DNA of 64,000 nt from Prosopocoilus inquinatus (GCA_036172665.1 CM069875.1:13348001-13412000), one strand, 5' to 3'. Shown: positions 1-12,130, counted from the stretch's first letter. Numbers and translations are program-made. The notes: generated from the sequence alone by a model not told the origin.

Positions 1-622
1 GGACAAGTTCGATCACTTCTTCAAATGACCGACGAGGATTTCGGTTCAGATCCAGGATGATCATCTTCAGTAATTCCGGGTCCAATCCTCTTTTGAATTG
101 TTCAGCTAGGTCTCGTTGATGTCTTTTTATCATGGCGTCTCGTTCAGCTGGTTGATTTGACTCCACCAGGGCCAGGTTTTCCTCTAGAAGTTTCTTGCCT
201 GCCCTTTTTACTCTGATGGAAAAATCTTCAACCCTTTCTCGAGCGGCTTGCGTGCATCGTTGGAGTTTCAAATAAGCTTCGCCTGGTAAAACCTCCTTTT
301 CGTATCGTTTTATCACGGCGGCTTTAAAATCGGCGTATGTTACATTCGATGATAATAAATGTGATTCCAAGTATTGGAAAGTTTGTTGCTCCGTCCACGC
401 ATCTATGTCCGCTCGTTGGCGTAATTTCAGGAAAAACTCTTTTATATTTTCCCCAGGTTTTCCAGAAAATTCGGGGAGGCCAATAAGGGTTTGCCCAATC
501 GTTCGTACACTTGCTAAATTCATAGCTGGTGGTTGTGCATTGTTAATTTCATCCACTGGGAGAACGTTTGCTCCTAAAGTATTATCATTTGCGTCCACAA
601 AATCGTATTCTACTTCTGCCAT
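1..622 (-). CDS. Ty3/gypsy-type gag, N-terminal part, open at window edge
   Basis: Reading the minus strand from the ATG at 622-620 gives about 207 codons without a stop, running off the window at base 1. The protein has a short acidic N-terminus, then a region typical of retrotransposon Gag: a segment reading GLPEFSGKPGENIKEFFLKL, then an Arg/Lys- and Glu-rich helical region. No zinc knuckle is reached, as expected if the rest lies outside the window. A primer-binding-site-like sequence lies about 1 kb upstream at 1650-1669, consistent with the 5' end of an LTR element. The frame is open throughout, so this copy may be younger than most elements here. Assignment to Ty3/gypsy rather than BEL rests on gag style and primer site only; pol is not visible. 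Confidence 0.75.
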   Translation of the reverse strand, partial: MAEVEYDFVDANDNTLGANVLPVDEINNAQPPAMNLASVRTIGQTLIGLPEFSGKPGENIKEFFLKLRQRADIDAWTEQQTFQYLESHLLSSNVTYADFKAAVIKRYEKEVLPGEAYLKLQRCTQAARERVEDFSIRVKRAGKKLLEENLALVESNQPAERDAMIKRHQRDLAEQFKRGLDPELLKMIILDLNRNPRRSFEEVIELV

Positions 623-1649
623 TTTTAAATAACTCACTCTTTATTAAAAAAAAAATAAAATAAAAATAACTGATTTTCCAGGTTCACTGTGAACCATTAT
701 TTCACTAAACTCACTAATTTCACGTTTATTTTATAAGTTTAGTTTAAATTAGCCCTTTAATTGAAAGTGAATTTAAATGAAAGTAGTAACAAAAAGAAAA
801 CTAACTTTTTATAAGTAATTCTAAGAAACATGAAAACAAACTGTATGAGAGAGAACAACAAAAGAATTTAATTGATTTTATGAATACCCTTGTATATAAC
901 ATTTAGTAAATGAAAAAAAAATAAATTAATTAATTTAAAAAAAAAACAAGGCGAAAAGTCAATCTTCCGTCAGCGAAAATAATTCAATCGCGGACGAAAA
1001 CTTAATATAAATAATAAAACAACGTTGTGGTTTGATTTATTTATATGGCGTTGGCGTACAGTTAAAAAAAAATAAGAAATTAGAGAAGACTGTACTTTAT
1101 GAATTAATCAAGTTATGTTATTAAATAAAAAAAAATTATTAAGGTGAATTAAAAAAAAAATGTTTACAAGAGAAAAAAAAATTATTGGAAAATACTTTGT
1201 GTTCAGAAAAAAAATTATTTAAATTATCGAAAAACAATTTGAATTTCTAATGTCGTTTAGCTTGTACACGCCTTAGATACGACGCCTGCTGCATACGAGC
1301 ATCGGTCGAATTCCCGTGCGTTCCGTCTGCCGTCGCGACGTTAGGCAGCTACCAAGATGGCGCTGTCTGAATCGTACTGTGTACGTCCGCGATCGCACGT
1401 TACACTCTGCGATTACGCGTTTGCCTTCCGCTATAGGGGTTTCTCAAAACAATTATTATGATGAGGGCTTTATTTAGTTTTTACCGTAGTTTATTTAATA
1501 CACTGCCTGGAAAAGAAACACACAAAATACTCGTACTCATTCTAGGTCCATTTGAATGAATTTCGAACGGAAAACAAAAAAAATACAAATTACTTTTAAT
1601 TAACAGAAATTTCACACAGCGCTGCCAAATTTTGTAAACAAAATAATTA
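623..1649 (-). other. Untranslated leader of the gag-bearing element
   Basis: About 1 kb lies between the primer site and the gag ATG. It is A/T-rich with many A runs, except 1255-1440, which is GC- and CpG-richer. I see no open frame in it. A leader this long is unusual but not unknown in gypsy elements; part of it may be a separate insertion. Confidence 0.35.
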
Positions 1650-1669
1650 ATCCCACACCGCTGGCACCA
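1650..1669 (-). promoter_or_regulatory. Primer-binding site, tRNA-Leu-like
   Basis: On the minus strand the sequence is TGGTGCCAGCGGTGTGGGAT. It begins TGG, complementary to a tRNA CCA end, and closely resembles the complement of the 3' end of insect tRNA-Leu (TGGTGGCAGCGGTGGGAT type, from memory). Leu primers are known in the mdg3/micropia branch of gypsy elements. A second, weaker look-alike (TTTGGCAGCGCTGTG) lies at about 1617-1631. Confidence 0.6.
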
Positions 1670-1672
1670 TTT

Positions 1673-2170
1673 TGTAGGCGAGGCCTTTCTGGGTAAAGAA
1701 GACGAGTTATATTAAATGAGGGATTAAATTTTTAATACAAAAACATTAAAGAAAATTTCTATTAATGATGATTACGCTGCCACCACCGATGCATTCATTA
1801 ATGGCTCACGGGGCATCGGGCCCAAAATAAAGAATATATGATACAAACAAAGAATTGAAATTTCTACCCTCACGTAATAAATGGGGCTCTCTCTCCCTTG
1901 GCATTAAAGTCGGAAGCGTTAGTTCTTGACTCTAGAACTGTACGAGTTTTATATGCAATTTGAAATGATTAATTGATTACGACGCCAAAATGAAATAAAA
2001 TTCCCTTGAAGGTGTGAAAAAGTAATATATTCGACACCTTAAATTTACAATTAAAAACAAGACAAATAATAGTTAAAAAAATAAAGGAAAAATGTTGGGA
2101 CAATTTTGAGGATTTTCCTCCAAACCAAATGGTACAAATTAACATTGAACAATTATCATTTTCCTACCTG
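1673..2170 (-). repeat. Probable 5' LTR of the gag-bearing element, outer edge unresolved
   Basis: Only the inner edge is supported: the sequence directly upstream of the primer site reads CGCCTACA on the minus strand, an LTR-like CA end. The partner LTR is outside the window, so the outer edge cannot be placed; the end given is a guess. Confidence 0.3.
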
Positions 2171-2585
2171 TTACGCAGGGAGACGCTGCAATAGAGAACC
2201 TCTTTCTTTTATTTTCCGGAACGTTGATTGACAGGGGCTCGCTCTCCTTTGGGGGGCTTCTACCACCCCACTTTTCATCCACCAAAACTCTTAACTTTTT
2301 GAAGTTACATTTACATTCACAATTTTGACAAAAGCCACATCTGACGTAATTTAGGGCCGAAGTTTCACATGCTCAATCACGCGGATTTTCTTCATGCCAG
2401 TCAGCTAAATAAACTGTTATCTAGAAAGGATGTTATGACTGCATGGTCACTTGGAGTTTGATAAAATTTTGATTCTGCTACTCGAATTTCATTATGCAAA
2501 AAATTTTAAAAAAAGAAAGGAATACGCTACATGATACGATACTCGAAGGAAAATAATTCATGCTAGAAATTTCACCTGTTTACAA

Positions 2586-3399
2586 CAGGGTGAGTTGGGA
2601 GGAATGGAACAAACTTCCGGAATGAATTGTTCAGTGTTGTAATTCGATTTTAATTTGTTTTCGTGTTGTATGTTTTAACGAAATATCTTACATAATATTT
2701 TTTTTTCAATTGAAGTATTCAGATCAGAAGATTCCCTAATACACAAATGCAGTTTTTTTTTTTACAATATTTGAACATCTCACAGTAGTGCAATATTTTA
2801 AGTGTGTATTTAGGTAACGCGGATATCCGAACAACGAAATCAAAATATCTAAGGAATATTTGAATATAAAATAAATATGGACAGTCGACAGGCATAATTC
2901 GACGAATATTCAATATTGGTGCTTGCCTAAAAGAAGAAAACAAGAACTCAAGAGAGCATAAGCTAATGTGCATAAACGAAACAGGCACTGGCTTCAAAGT
3001 CCTCGGAGGCGTATTTGAAAATTTGTTATAAAAATTAAACGGCATATTGTCCAGTCACAATTTTTGAATTTTCATTGAATTTTTGTTTCAGGTTATCGGC
3101 CTCACCTAAAAAACTATTAATTGTGACAGTACACTTTCCTGAAATGTTCAAACATCGTAACTCTTGCAATTCCATTGTAAGAATAAATGTTCAAATTTCG
3201 TAAAAGAAAATGCATTTGTGGACTAGGGAATCTTCTTATCTGAATACTCCAACTGAGAAAAAAATATTATGTAAGGTATTTTGTTAAAACGTTACAACTC
3301 GAAAACAAATAAAAATCGAATTACATTTGATTTTTTACTTATTTTTACACGTGTACAATACATTCTTGAAGTTTGTCTCATTCCTCCCCACTCACCCTG
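2586..3399. mobile_element. Long-inverted-repeat DNA element, terminus CAGGGTGAGT
   Basis: The left end (CAGGGTGAGTTGGGAGGAAT) returns inverted at 3376-3399, and the arms match with divergence for about 170 bp (for example the ATTCAGATCAGAAGATTCCC block near 2719, inverted near 3225). No transposase is seen, so it is non-autonomous. The right flank is TA; the left flank is mutated (AA). The open frame at 2719-3045 is a by-product. Confidence 0.7.
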
Positions 3400-3622
3400 T
3401 ATAAAAGCTTTCCACAAATAATAAATTCCACTTTATGTATAGGCTATTCAATGGGGATCTCGCTTATTTGAAGAGATAGAGGGTAGATTTAAATTTGGCA
3501 AAGTTGCTAGATTTGATGAGCATTAATAATCCGAGAAAAAATTTCTACGTTAACTCTTATTCGATATAATTGTAAAAAAATGTCCTTTTCTTATTTTACC
3601 TCTACCTTCTTCATCACCTATA

Positions 3623-4670
3623 CCGGGTGTCCCGCGCCATGTGCTCACCCTTCTAGAATCTTTATTTATTAATCGATTAACCTAAATTTTGGAGACAATA
3701 AATTAAACAAAATATGGAATTTTTTGACATACTGCTAGTCGTCATAGGACTTCCGGTTTCGCCGTAAGTGATATCAACTTTGATATTTTAAATAGAACAC
3801 CCTATATATTTTTACGTATTTGAAATTTACGGATCATTGTGAGTCCGAATACTTATCAATTGTTAATTTTGGTTTCCATGACAACGAAAAAAAAGTTTTT
3901 TATTTTTCAATCTAGAAAGCTATGAATCGCATTTTTTTCGATCTAATGAGATCAAGTGTTTCGAGAAAATTACTCCTTTGACGGTATTTTGATTTTTAAC
4001 ATTTTTACAGTACTTGAAATTTTCATTGGGTCTTAATTCACTTTTTTGGCTAGAACTTCATGTTTCTTAGCTTAGTTCAATAAAACATTATTTTTATTTT
4101 CTGAGTACGCTGATACCAAATACGTCATATTTATTGAAATTTTACTCTCCCTTTATTTCAAAGAAAATATGATGTATTTGGTATCAAAGTACTCAGAAAG
4201 AAATGTTCTGTTGAAGTAAGCTAAGAAACATATGAGTTTCTATTTAAAAAAATGAGTTACGACCAAATGAAAATTTCAAATGCTGAAAAAATGTTAAAAA
4301 GCAAAATACCATCAAAGGAGTGATTTTCTCGAAACACTTGATCGCATTAGATCGCAAAAATGCGATTCATAGCTTTCTAGATTTAAAAATTAAAATTTTT
4401 TTTTTCGATGTCATGGAAACCAAAATGATCAGTTGATACGTAATCAGACTCGCAATGATCCGTAGATTTTGAATGTGTAAAAATATATAGGGTGTTCCAT
4501 TTAAAATAAGAAAGTTGATATCATTTCCGGCGAAACCGGAAGTCCTATGAAAAACTAGCAGTATGTCGAGAAATCCCATTTTTTGTTTAATTTATTGTCT
4601 CCAAAATTCAGGTTAATCGGTCAGTAAATAAAGATTCTAGAAAGGTGAACACATAGCGCGGGACACCCGG
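3623..4670. mobile_element. Long-inverted-repeat MITE, terminus CCGGGTGTCCCGCG, copy 1
   Basis: The two halves are inverted copies over nearly the whole 1048 bp, beginning CCGGGTGTCCCGCGCCATGT. TA flanks both ends (3621-3622 and 4671-4672), the target duplication of the Tc1/mariner superfamily. There is no coding capacity. A second copy lies at 37826-38866. Confidence 0.85.
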
Positions 4671-4803
4671 TATAGAGAACAAACAACAGTGATTAATACT
4701 GATTGTTATTGAATATTGAAATATATTGATTTAACAGAAAACGAGAATCAATTACTAGCAGGAATGGCTGATGTGTGCGAATTTCCATGACAGTTAACTT
4801 ATA

Positions 4804-7062
4804 TAGGGTGGGCCAACAGTGCGTGGTTTTTTTTTTTTTTATGAAACACCCTATGTATTATTGCACTATTAGATGTCTTATTATCAGTGGGCGAAAATAA
4901 TATAGGGATTTATTGGCCTAAAGTTTGTCGTTTTAGAGATATTGTCAATTTACCGGTAAAAAATGGCAAAATTTGTTACTCCGAATTTTGGTGGATACAT
5001 TATTTAACCGTTAAAAACAGAAATATGTGATCAACTCGAAATTCCTCCGAGTACTTTACACAGGGTGATGCACAACGTAAATTACCATTTTTCTAAAAAA
5101 AAATTAAATGGAATGCCCTGTATATGAACACACAGTTTAAAACATGCCTTACAAAGGTTTCCAAAAATATAAGACTTTTTACGTACAGCTCTTAAACTTT
5201 GATCGTAGAAATTCTTTTAACTTGTATCTTTAAAATCTTAATTTTTGGGTAGTTATTGCTCGTGAGAACTGCAGAGAGTATGAAACAAATAAAAAAACTT
5301 TTTAAGACGACCTCAAAGAGTAATTTATTGACTCACTTGACGTTTCGCAAATATAATAAAGCAAATAATTATATTTGCGAAACGTCAAGTAAGTCAATAA
5401 ATTGCTCTTTTAGCTCGTTTTAAAAAGTTTTTTTATTTGTTTAATATTCTCTTTAAAATCTTAGTTATGATTGTAATTTAATAAATAAAATTGGATTTTG
5501 TTTTGTTTCTAATGCACATACATTTGGTAATAACATTGTTAATATCCTTGATAATAATAATGCTAGATGTTTTTTAATGTTTGAACCAACATTTAGAACA
5601 CTGATTTTTTTAAATTTAAAAAGTATTGAATTGAACTAAACTTAATTTCTGCATAATCATGTCATTATTCAATTGTTTTGCAGTGTATTCACAACACAAA
5701 ATATACAAAACACAACAAAAGCAATAACATAAATCTTAGTTAACAAAAGAAACACTAAATTTAACAAACAGCTCAAAATGTAATCCAATTTATTTTATAC
5801 ATTTTTGATTCAGCGACTAAAAACTAAATTAAAATTTATTAATTGTACACACATAATATTACAAATGGAATTCTAAATCATTCTGTTTCATGATCTATAC
5901 GTCCATAGAAGATTCACTAAACCTATATCTATTCTGGCGTAAAAAAAATAATGAAATCACTCGTAAGATTCGGGTAGGAACTTAAAATTCCTTCGCATCT
6001 TATTTATTGAATTAACTGTTCAGTTAAAATCATTTTCTGATGTCATTGTTGTAATATGATGGTACTTCATCGTGCTTAAACCACATATTTAAATCGCTAT
6101 TTCGGGGAATATTCATCAAAAATTACAAGAAATAATTCTAAATCAGAGACAGAAGGTAAGAATCGTTTCATAAAATATAAATCGATAATAAAACATGACT
6201 AGAATGACAACATATGAATGTATTTATTAAAAGACCGTTAGTTGTGTGAAAAATTCTTAGAAAATTTGAATTTTCGCCACCACAATATTGTGAATTCTAT
6301 TTGTTAGGATTTATATATTCCTAATAAAATATAATGGAATGTTTTTAATTCAAGAAAACATGCTACTGATTCTAAATGATTATTAAAATACTATAGAACA
6401 TCCAACGTCATTGCAAGTTGAAATTTACGCCAACACAAATACAAAAAATCCAATTTTATTTATTAAATTACAATTATTATTAAGATTTTAAAGATACAAA
6501 TTTGAAAAATTTCTACGTTCAAAGTTTAAGAGCTATACGTAAAAAGTCTTATACTTTTGGAAACCTTTGTAAGGCATGTTTTAAACTATGTGTTCATGTA
6601 CAGGATGTTCCATTTAATTTTTTTAAGAAAAACGATAATTTACGTTATTCATCACCCTGTGTAAAGTACTCGGAGGAATTTCGAATTGGTCTCACATTTC
6701 TGTTTTCTAATAGATAGATAATATATCCACCAAAATTCAAAGCAAAATATTTAGAAATAACTAACAAATTTTACCATTTTTTACAGGTAAATTGTCAATA
6801 TCTCGAAAACGACAAACTTTAGGTCAATAAATCCCTATATTATTTCGGTCCACTGATAATAAGACATGTAATAGTGCAACAATATATAGGGTGTTCCATT
6901 AAAAAAAAAACATATGTTAGTGTCGTCACACTCTTACTCTATAATGTCTAAATAATTTGAGATTGTGCATATAACAGATATGTATGTTAGCGCGCACAGA
7001 GATTTTAAAAATTTTCAATAGTAATGCTACAATCTTCCGTCCACCACTGTTGGCCCAGCCTG
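4804..7062. mobile_element. 2.26-kb inverted-repeat element, terminus GGGCCAACAGTG
   Basis: The left end TAGGGTGGGCCAACAGTG is mirrored at 7045-7062. The arms pair for many hundreds of bases: the block at 5040-5230 returns inverted at 6490-6680. TA flanks both sides. No transposase is recognisable; the small frame at 6502-6717 is an arm by-product. The left arm is interrupted by a smaller palindrome at 5280-5446. Confidence 0.8.
5280..5446. mobile_element. Small palindromic MITE nested in the 4804-7062 element
   Basis: A ~167-bp near-perfect palindrome: ATGAAACAAATAAAAAAACT at the left pairs with AGTTTTTTTATTTGTTTAAT at the right, with TTTGCGAAACGTCAAGT near the centre. It is absent from the opposite arm, so it inserted later. 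A half copy is at about 10825-10916. Confidence 0.7.
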
Positions 7063-7064
7063 TA

Positions 7065-8251
7065 CATATTGATTTTTACATTTTTTATAAAGTATTCTTA
7101 CAGCGAAATTTGGACTGCATTCTTATCTTTAATGTAAAATAACATACAGATATACAATGAGTTATTTTTCGCTTAAGAAATGATGTTACCCAAATTTCAT
7201 GAAGAAAAAAAAATTTAATCTCTCGGTGTAAATTAACAAAGCTGTAACTTTACACATATCAGTCATTTTTGCTCATGTATTATTATAATCGATTTCCATT
7301 TTTCAAAATTTCTTTTAATTGTAATATTATTGTTATAAGCTATCATTTCCTCTTCGGATAGGTTCGAAAGTATCGCTCACTTGCTGTTTTTTGTGTTTCT
7401 ACTATACGAACAAAAATATTTAGTATCAGAAGTCAGATACATTGTTTTTAATTTGAATCTTCTGTTAACTTAATTTTTCTTATCTCACATTAAATATTTT
7501 TATTCTGACCTTGAAAAGTCTTACATCGACCGACACAATGTAAATCAAGGCATGTTTTAAGAAAAGTGGTTAAATAATTTGAATAGATCATAGATAAGAG
7601 TCGGACATTCCTAGGATATCTGGTAAAAATCCGTATTAAGATAAATAAGGCAGCGGCGTAGATTTCAACGTCGCTGCTGAACGGTTTTTATGCCCCTCGC
7701 GTTCATTGCATCAGAAGTAACCGTTTCGTGTAAATTACGTGTGTAACATAATTGCCTTTATAGTTTCTTTAAAATTAATATTTATGAAAACATTATAATT
7801 CTTTAATGTAACTTTTAAAAAGACTGGCATAATAATTATATAATTATAATATTTAATTCATATCAGTTGTAGCGCCGCCACTGTAAAAAGAATGCGAGTT
7901 TATTTATAATATATATTTATCTCATATATTAACTTTGGTCCTAACTAGCCTACTCTGACGAGAAAGCAGAGTGAATGCTTAATATCTGAGAAACGGTTAA
8001 TTTTTCTTTTATCATGTGTTGCACAAAATATTTTTAGAATTTCAGAAAGATTTCAAAAATGTATTAAAAAGTGGGGAAGTACCCGAGAATTGGAAATATT
8101 ATATTTTGATAGATCATTATTGCTAACTTACAACTGCAAAATATGAAACAGAAATTCGAAGAGGAAGTCCGTAAACTTTTTATGAATGGGTTGCTTGAAT
8201 TTCCCTGTATAACACAAAGAATAAAATCTGTACCATTTTTTTTATTTTCAG
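7065..8251. other. Intronic DNA with no recognised gene
   Basis: A/T-rich and non-coding. The only recurring piece is at 7951-7985 (TCTGACGAGAAAGCAGAGTG and flank), which recurs inverted at 47177-47226 and direct at 47500-47540. The last ~25 bases are the pyrimidine tract and acceptor of the host exon. Confidence 0.4.
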
Positions 8252-8445
8252 ATGTTATAAAGCGAGAGATCAGGAAGACGTGGATTACACGGCCGATGGG
8301 ATTAACATAGGTCACGAAATGCGCTACAAAGGGGAAACCATGGAAATTGAACGACGTGGAGATGGAATAGATGAACCAGATTTGGATTTATTATCAGCCA
8401 GGGCCAAACGACATACTAATACAAGACAACCCCACAGATATCGAG
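8252..8445 (+). CDS. Host gene internal exon A (unidentified protein)
   Basis: A T-rich tract ending in ATTTTCAG (AG at 8250-8251) precedes an open stretch of 194 nt that ends at GAG|GTATTA (GT at 8446-8447). The first base completes a codon; then about 64 codons follow, hydrophilic and charged, including YTADGINIGHEMRYKGE and DEPDLDLLSARAKRH. It resembles none of the surrounding transposon proteins. It enters in phase 2 and leaves in phase 1. The exon at 62401-62727 starts with the two bases needed to finish the split codon (G+AA, Glu), so the two probably belong together. I do not recognise the protein; its composition suggests a disordered linker region. The short frame sometimes read from the GTG at 8280 is part of this exon, not a separate gene. 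Confidence 0.6.
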
Positions 8446-9533
8446 GTATTATTACCATCTTGTATAACTAGGCACCGGTAAACGGCGCATGGCGTAATAG
8501 GTCGTTCCAATCAATAGCAACACGTAAAGAAAGTAGCAAATCCTCGGTGTTAATTCATATCAATAACAATAACAATACCTAAAGGTACATTCAGACTTGT
8601 AAACTTTTATTGCTCAAGTTTCTACAGCGGCAAAAAAGTAAATGTTAAATTTTTTATCTACTGTTATCGATCGTCAACTGTGGGGGTGTTGGAGAGTGCA
8701 CAACAAATACATAGACGTAGTTTTCTTATTTAGTTTCTTTTAAATTCCAGTTAACAACTAAAAGGAACAACGAATCTTCGCACCCAGGCAAAGTAATTTC
8801 TAATGTTCTAATAAAATTTCCCACGCCGTTTCGCCGCGCCACCTCTCTCCGCAACATTCACATGCGCAATTGTCTCAACACCGGATCGTACTCGCAACAC
8901 TACACAACTAAAACTGACAAGGGTGTTAACTCCATTCTACTCTTTTAGCTGCGCAAAAGCAAAAGTTGCATTTCCCAAGTCGAAATATTGTGCTGTACAA
9001 TATTTTTAATAGTGCATCTATCATAACACGAATCAGATTTCGACTTCCGACACGATCTTACTGAATTCAACGCGAATGCACTAAACTTGCCAACTCTACT
9101 TCAATTCAAGACTAATTTAAATAGAAATAGTACTCCTACCTCACAACAACAGCAACAATGGCTACCAAATGTGAAACGCATGAAAAATTAACTGAAAATA
9201 GGCTCGTTCACTGAATTTTAAATAGTATATTAATGAAAAAGTTTCATAATACGTAATTTTAGTGCACGCGTCAAATTTTAGAAAGAAGAGTCGAAGAAGA
9301 GTTTTTTTTAAATGAACAAGTGCGCCAAAGTGTCATTTATGAAAAGTGTATGTGTTTTTAGACATGAAGAAAGCTTAAAAATGTGCCTTATTTTCTAAGT
9401 TAATATAAGAAAGTTTCGTTGTGTTGATGGCGGATGGTGACATTGGCTGACGTTTAAAATAATTTGAAACAAATGTGAGTTTGAAGTTTATGCTTGTAAT
9501 TAAATATTTTGTGAGTTTATAAAGTGTTTTAGT
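8446..9533. other. Intronic DNA, nothing recognised
   Basis: No reading frame, repeat arm or transposon end could be supported here. 8680-8960 is somewhat less A/T-rich than its surroundings. Confidence 0.35.
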
Positions 9534-11736
9534 TACTAGAAAAATTTTGTGCAAATCGTTTTTGATTGCAGTGAGAACCTCGAGCAGCCTCTGGACAGCT
9601 GTTTCAGCCCTGCTTGGGGCTTCTTCAGCAGAAACGTAGCTCGACATTCCCACTGCAGACCAAAAACGACTTGCCCAATTTATTCGCAAATGCGATGTAA
9701 GAATGATGAACATATAAAACAGCGACATCTTACTATCGCTTTTTTGACCTAACATTGCAGTAGGATAGACAAATTGAAGCGGGATTTGCTCCTAATGAGT
9801 CCCCCATGCAAGGCGGCCATGCTTGCTGTCATAGCATAATGAAAGATTTTAGAAAAATTTTGTGCAAATCGTTTTTGATTGCAGTGAGAACCTCGAGCAG
9901 CCTCTGGACAGCTGTTTCAGCCCTGCTTGGGGCTTCTTCAGCAGAAACGTAGCTCGACATTCCCACTGCAGACCAAAAACGACTTGCCCAATTTATTCGC
10001 AAATGCGATGTAAGAATGATGAACATATAAAACAGCGACATCTTACTATCGCTTTTTTGACCTAACATTGCAGTAGGATAGACAAATTGAAGCGGGATTT
10101 GCTCCTAATGAGTCCCCCATGCAAGGCGGCCATGCTATGACAGCAAGCATGGCCGCCTTGCATGGGGGACTCATTAGGAGCAAATCCCGCTTCAATTTGT
10201 CTATCCTACTGCAATGTTAGGTCAAAAAAGCGATAGTAAGATGTCGCTGTTTTATATGTTCATCATTCTTACATCGCATTTGCGAATAAATTGGGCAAGT
10301 CGTTTTTGGTCTGCAGTGGGAATGTCGAGCTACGTTTCTGCTGAAGAAGCCCCAAGCAGGGCTGAAACAGCTGTCCAGAGGCTGCTCGAGGTTCTCACTG
10401 CAATCAAAAACGATTTGCACAAAATTTTTCTAAAATCTTTCATTATGCTATGACAGCAAGCATGGCCGCCTTGCATGGGGGACTCATTAGGAGCAAATCC
10501 CGCTTCAATTTGTCTATCCTACTGCAATGTTAGGTCAAAAAAGCGATAGTAAGATGTCGCTGTTTTATTTGTTTTAGTTACGTTTATTATTTGCGATATC
10601 AACAAATAATAGTTATTTACGAATCAAGTGCGGGAACATATTTTTCCAGCATGGGCGCAGTTTTGAAGCGCGACTGACAGAGGAAAGAGCGTTTCATATG
10701 CGCGAACGCGGAATAATGATTCCCGCAAGAGTTTCGTTTTATATTTTTTGAAATGAATATAAACATTTAATTGCAAAAACTTTCATATAATTTTATGTCA
10801 TGGCAAACCAAAAATGTAAAAAAATATGAAACAAATAAAAACACTTTAGAAAACGAGCTAAAAATGTAATTTATTACCTTTCTTGATGTTTCGCAAATAT
10901 TATTATTTGCTTTATCAAAAGGAAATAACGGAAATGTAAATAATTTACCCTACTAATTTAACTACACATCGGAAAAGTCTAGGAATAGTTCTTGAAATTT
11001 ATGTATTTCACTTAAAAAAATAACTTTTCCAAAATATTTTAATATATTAATGATTGTTTAGGCAGAGACAAAATAACGTAAACATTTTAAACATATAAAA
11101 TAGCGACATCTTACTATCGCTTCTTGACCTAACATTGCAGTAGGATAGACAAATTGAAGCGGGATTTGCTCCTAATAAGTCCCCCATGCAAGGCGGCCAT
11201 GCTTGCTGTCAAAAAGCGGTAGTAAGATGTCGCTATTTTATATGTTCATCATTCTTACATCGCAATTGCGAATAAATTGGGCAAGTCGTTTTTGGTCTGC
11301 AGTGGGAATGTCGAGCTACGTTTCTGCTGAAGAAGCCCCAAGCAGGGCTGAAACAGCTGTCCAGAGGCTGCTCGAGGTTCTCACTGCAATCAAAAACGAT
11401 TTGCACAAAATTTTTCTAAAATCTTTCATTATGCTTTGACAGCAAGCATGGCCGCCTTGCATGGGGGACTCATTAGGAGCAAATCCCGCTTCAATTTGTC
11501 TATCCTACTGCAATGTTAGGTCAAAAAGCGATAGTAAGATGTCGCTATTTTATATGTTCATCATTCTTACATCGCAATTGCGAATAAATTGGGCAAGTCG
11601 TTTTTGGTCTGCAGTGGGAATGTCGAGCTACGTTTCTGCTGAAGAAGCCCCAAGCTGGGCTGAAACAGCTGTCCAGAGGCTGCTCGAGGTTCTCACTGCA
11701 ATCAAAAACGATTTGCACAAAATTTTTCTAAGTTAA
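9534..11736. repeat. Head-to-head array of a ~313-bp repeat unit
   Basis: Two minus-oriented units (to 10137, spacing 313 bp) meet plus-oriented units from 10147, making a near-perfect palindrome with ~430-bp arms centred near 10142. After unrelated sequence (10570-11094) comes a minus fragment (11095-11210) and two plus units (spacing 312 bp) ending at 11736. Landmarks in each unit are GACAGCAAGCATGGCCGCC, GAAGAAGCCCCAAGCAGGGC and GAGGCTGCTCGAGG. The array begins CTAGAAAAATTTTGTGC and ends with its inverse; AGTTA flanks both ends, a possible target duplication. Units carry overlapping open frames on both strands (79 and 67 codons), but these are simply repeated with the unit and resemble no family I know. 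Diverged single units occur at 46221, 48308, 49186 and 60478. Confidence 0.8.
10570..11094. other. Unrelated segment inside the 313-bp array
   Basis: Non-repeat DNA separating the palindromic part from the right part of the array. It holds half of the small palindromic MITE family seen at 5280-5446 (at about 10825-10916). Nothing else was recognised. Confidence 0.4.
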
Positions 11737-11746
11737 TAATTATAGT

Positions 11747-12130
11747 GTGACTATTAAAAGAAATACTGTAATAGCTGAGGGACACACAAAATTTAAAATA
11801 TTGGAAGCTTATAAAACGGAAACAAACTATTTAAATTTGTTCAATATTTCAATGTTTAACAAAACTAGCATTCTGACAGAATTTGATTTTTCTCATTTAG
11901 ATGAGCGTTCCGTGAAGCTAATATCAGAATTAATAGGTGATTACAGGGACATATTTTGTGATGATACCACTATGTTATCTAACACTACGAAAGTTAAACA
12001 TCGAATCATTACCGAAGATGTTATGCCTATTGCGAAACGTCCTTACCGTGTTCCTTATCATCAACAAACAGTTTTAAGAAACGAAATTGATAGGCTTTTG
12101 CAAGCCAACATTTTACATAAAAAGGAAAAA
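11747..12130 (+). pseudogene. Ty3/gypsy pol fragment (entry to reverse transcriptase)
   Basis: An open stretch of about 128 codons ends where the sequence changes into the Tc1 element. It contains IGDYRDIFCDD, then VKHRIITEDVMPIAKRPYRV and EIDRLLQANIL. This is the segment just before and into the RT palm of gypsy elements, where a conserved His-x-Ile ... Pro-Ile ... Arg-Pro-Tyr-Arg pattern precedes the RT block. Catalytic RT motifs, RNase H and integrase are missing, so it is a 5'- and 3'-truncated relic. It differs from the gypsy family at 30.6 and 50.6 kb. Confidence 0.75.

Noticed and set aside
4367..4579. 70-codon frame in the CCGGGTGTCC MITE
   Set aside because: Part of the inverted-repeat arm; interrupted in the other copy.
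9549..9752. Repeated 67- and 79-codon frames in the 313-bp units as genes
   Set aside because: They occur on both strands of the same unit, are copied with it, and diverge into stops in the dispersed copies; no family features.
9534..11736. CRISPR-like direct repeats
   Set aside because: Units are ~313 bp, adjacent and inverted, with no short-repeat/unique-spacer pattern; the genome is eukaryotic.
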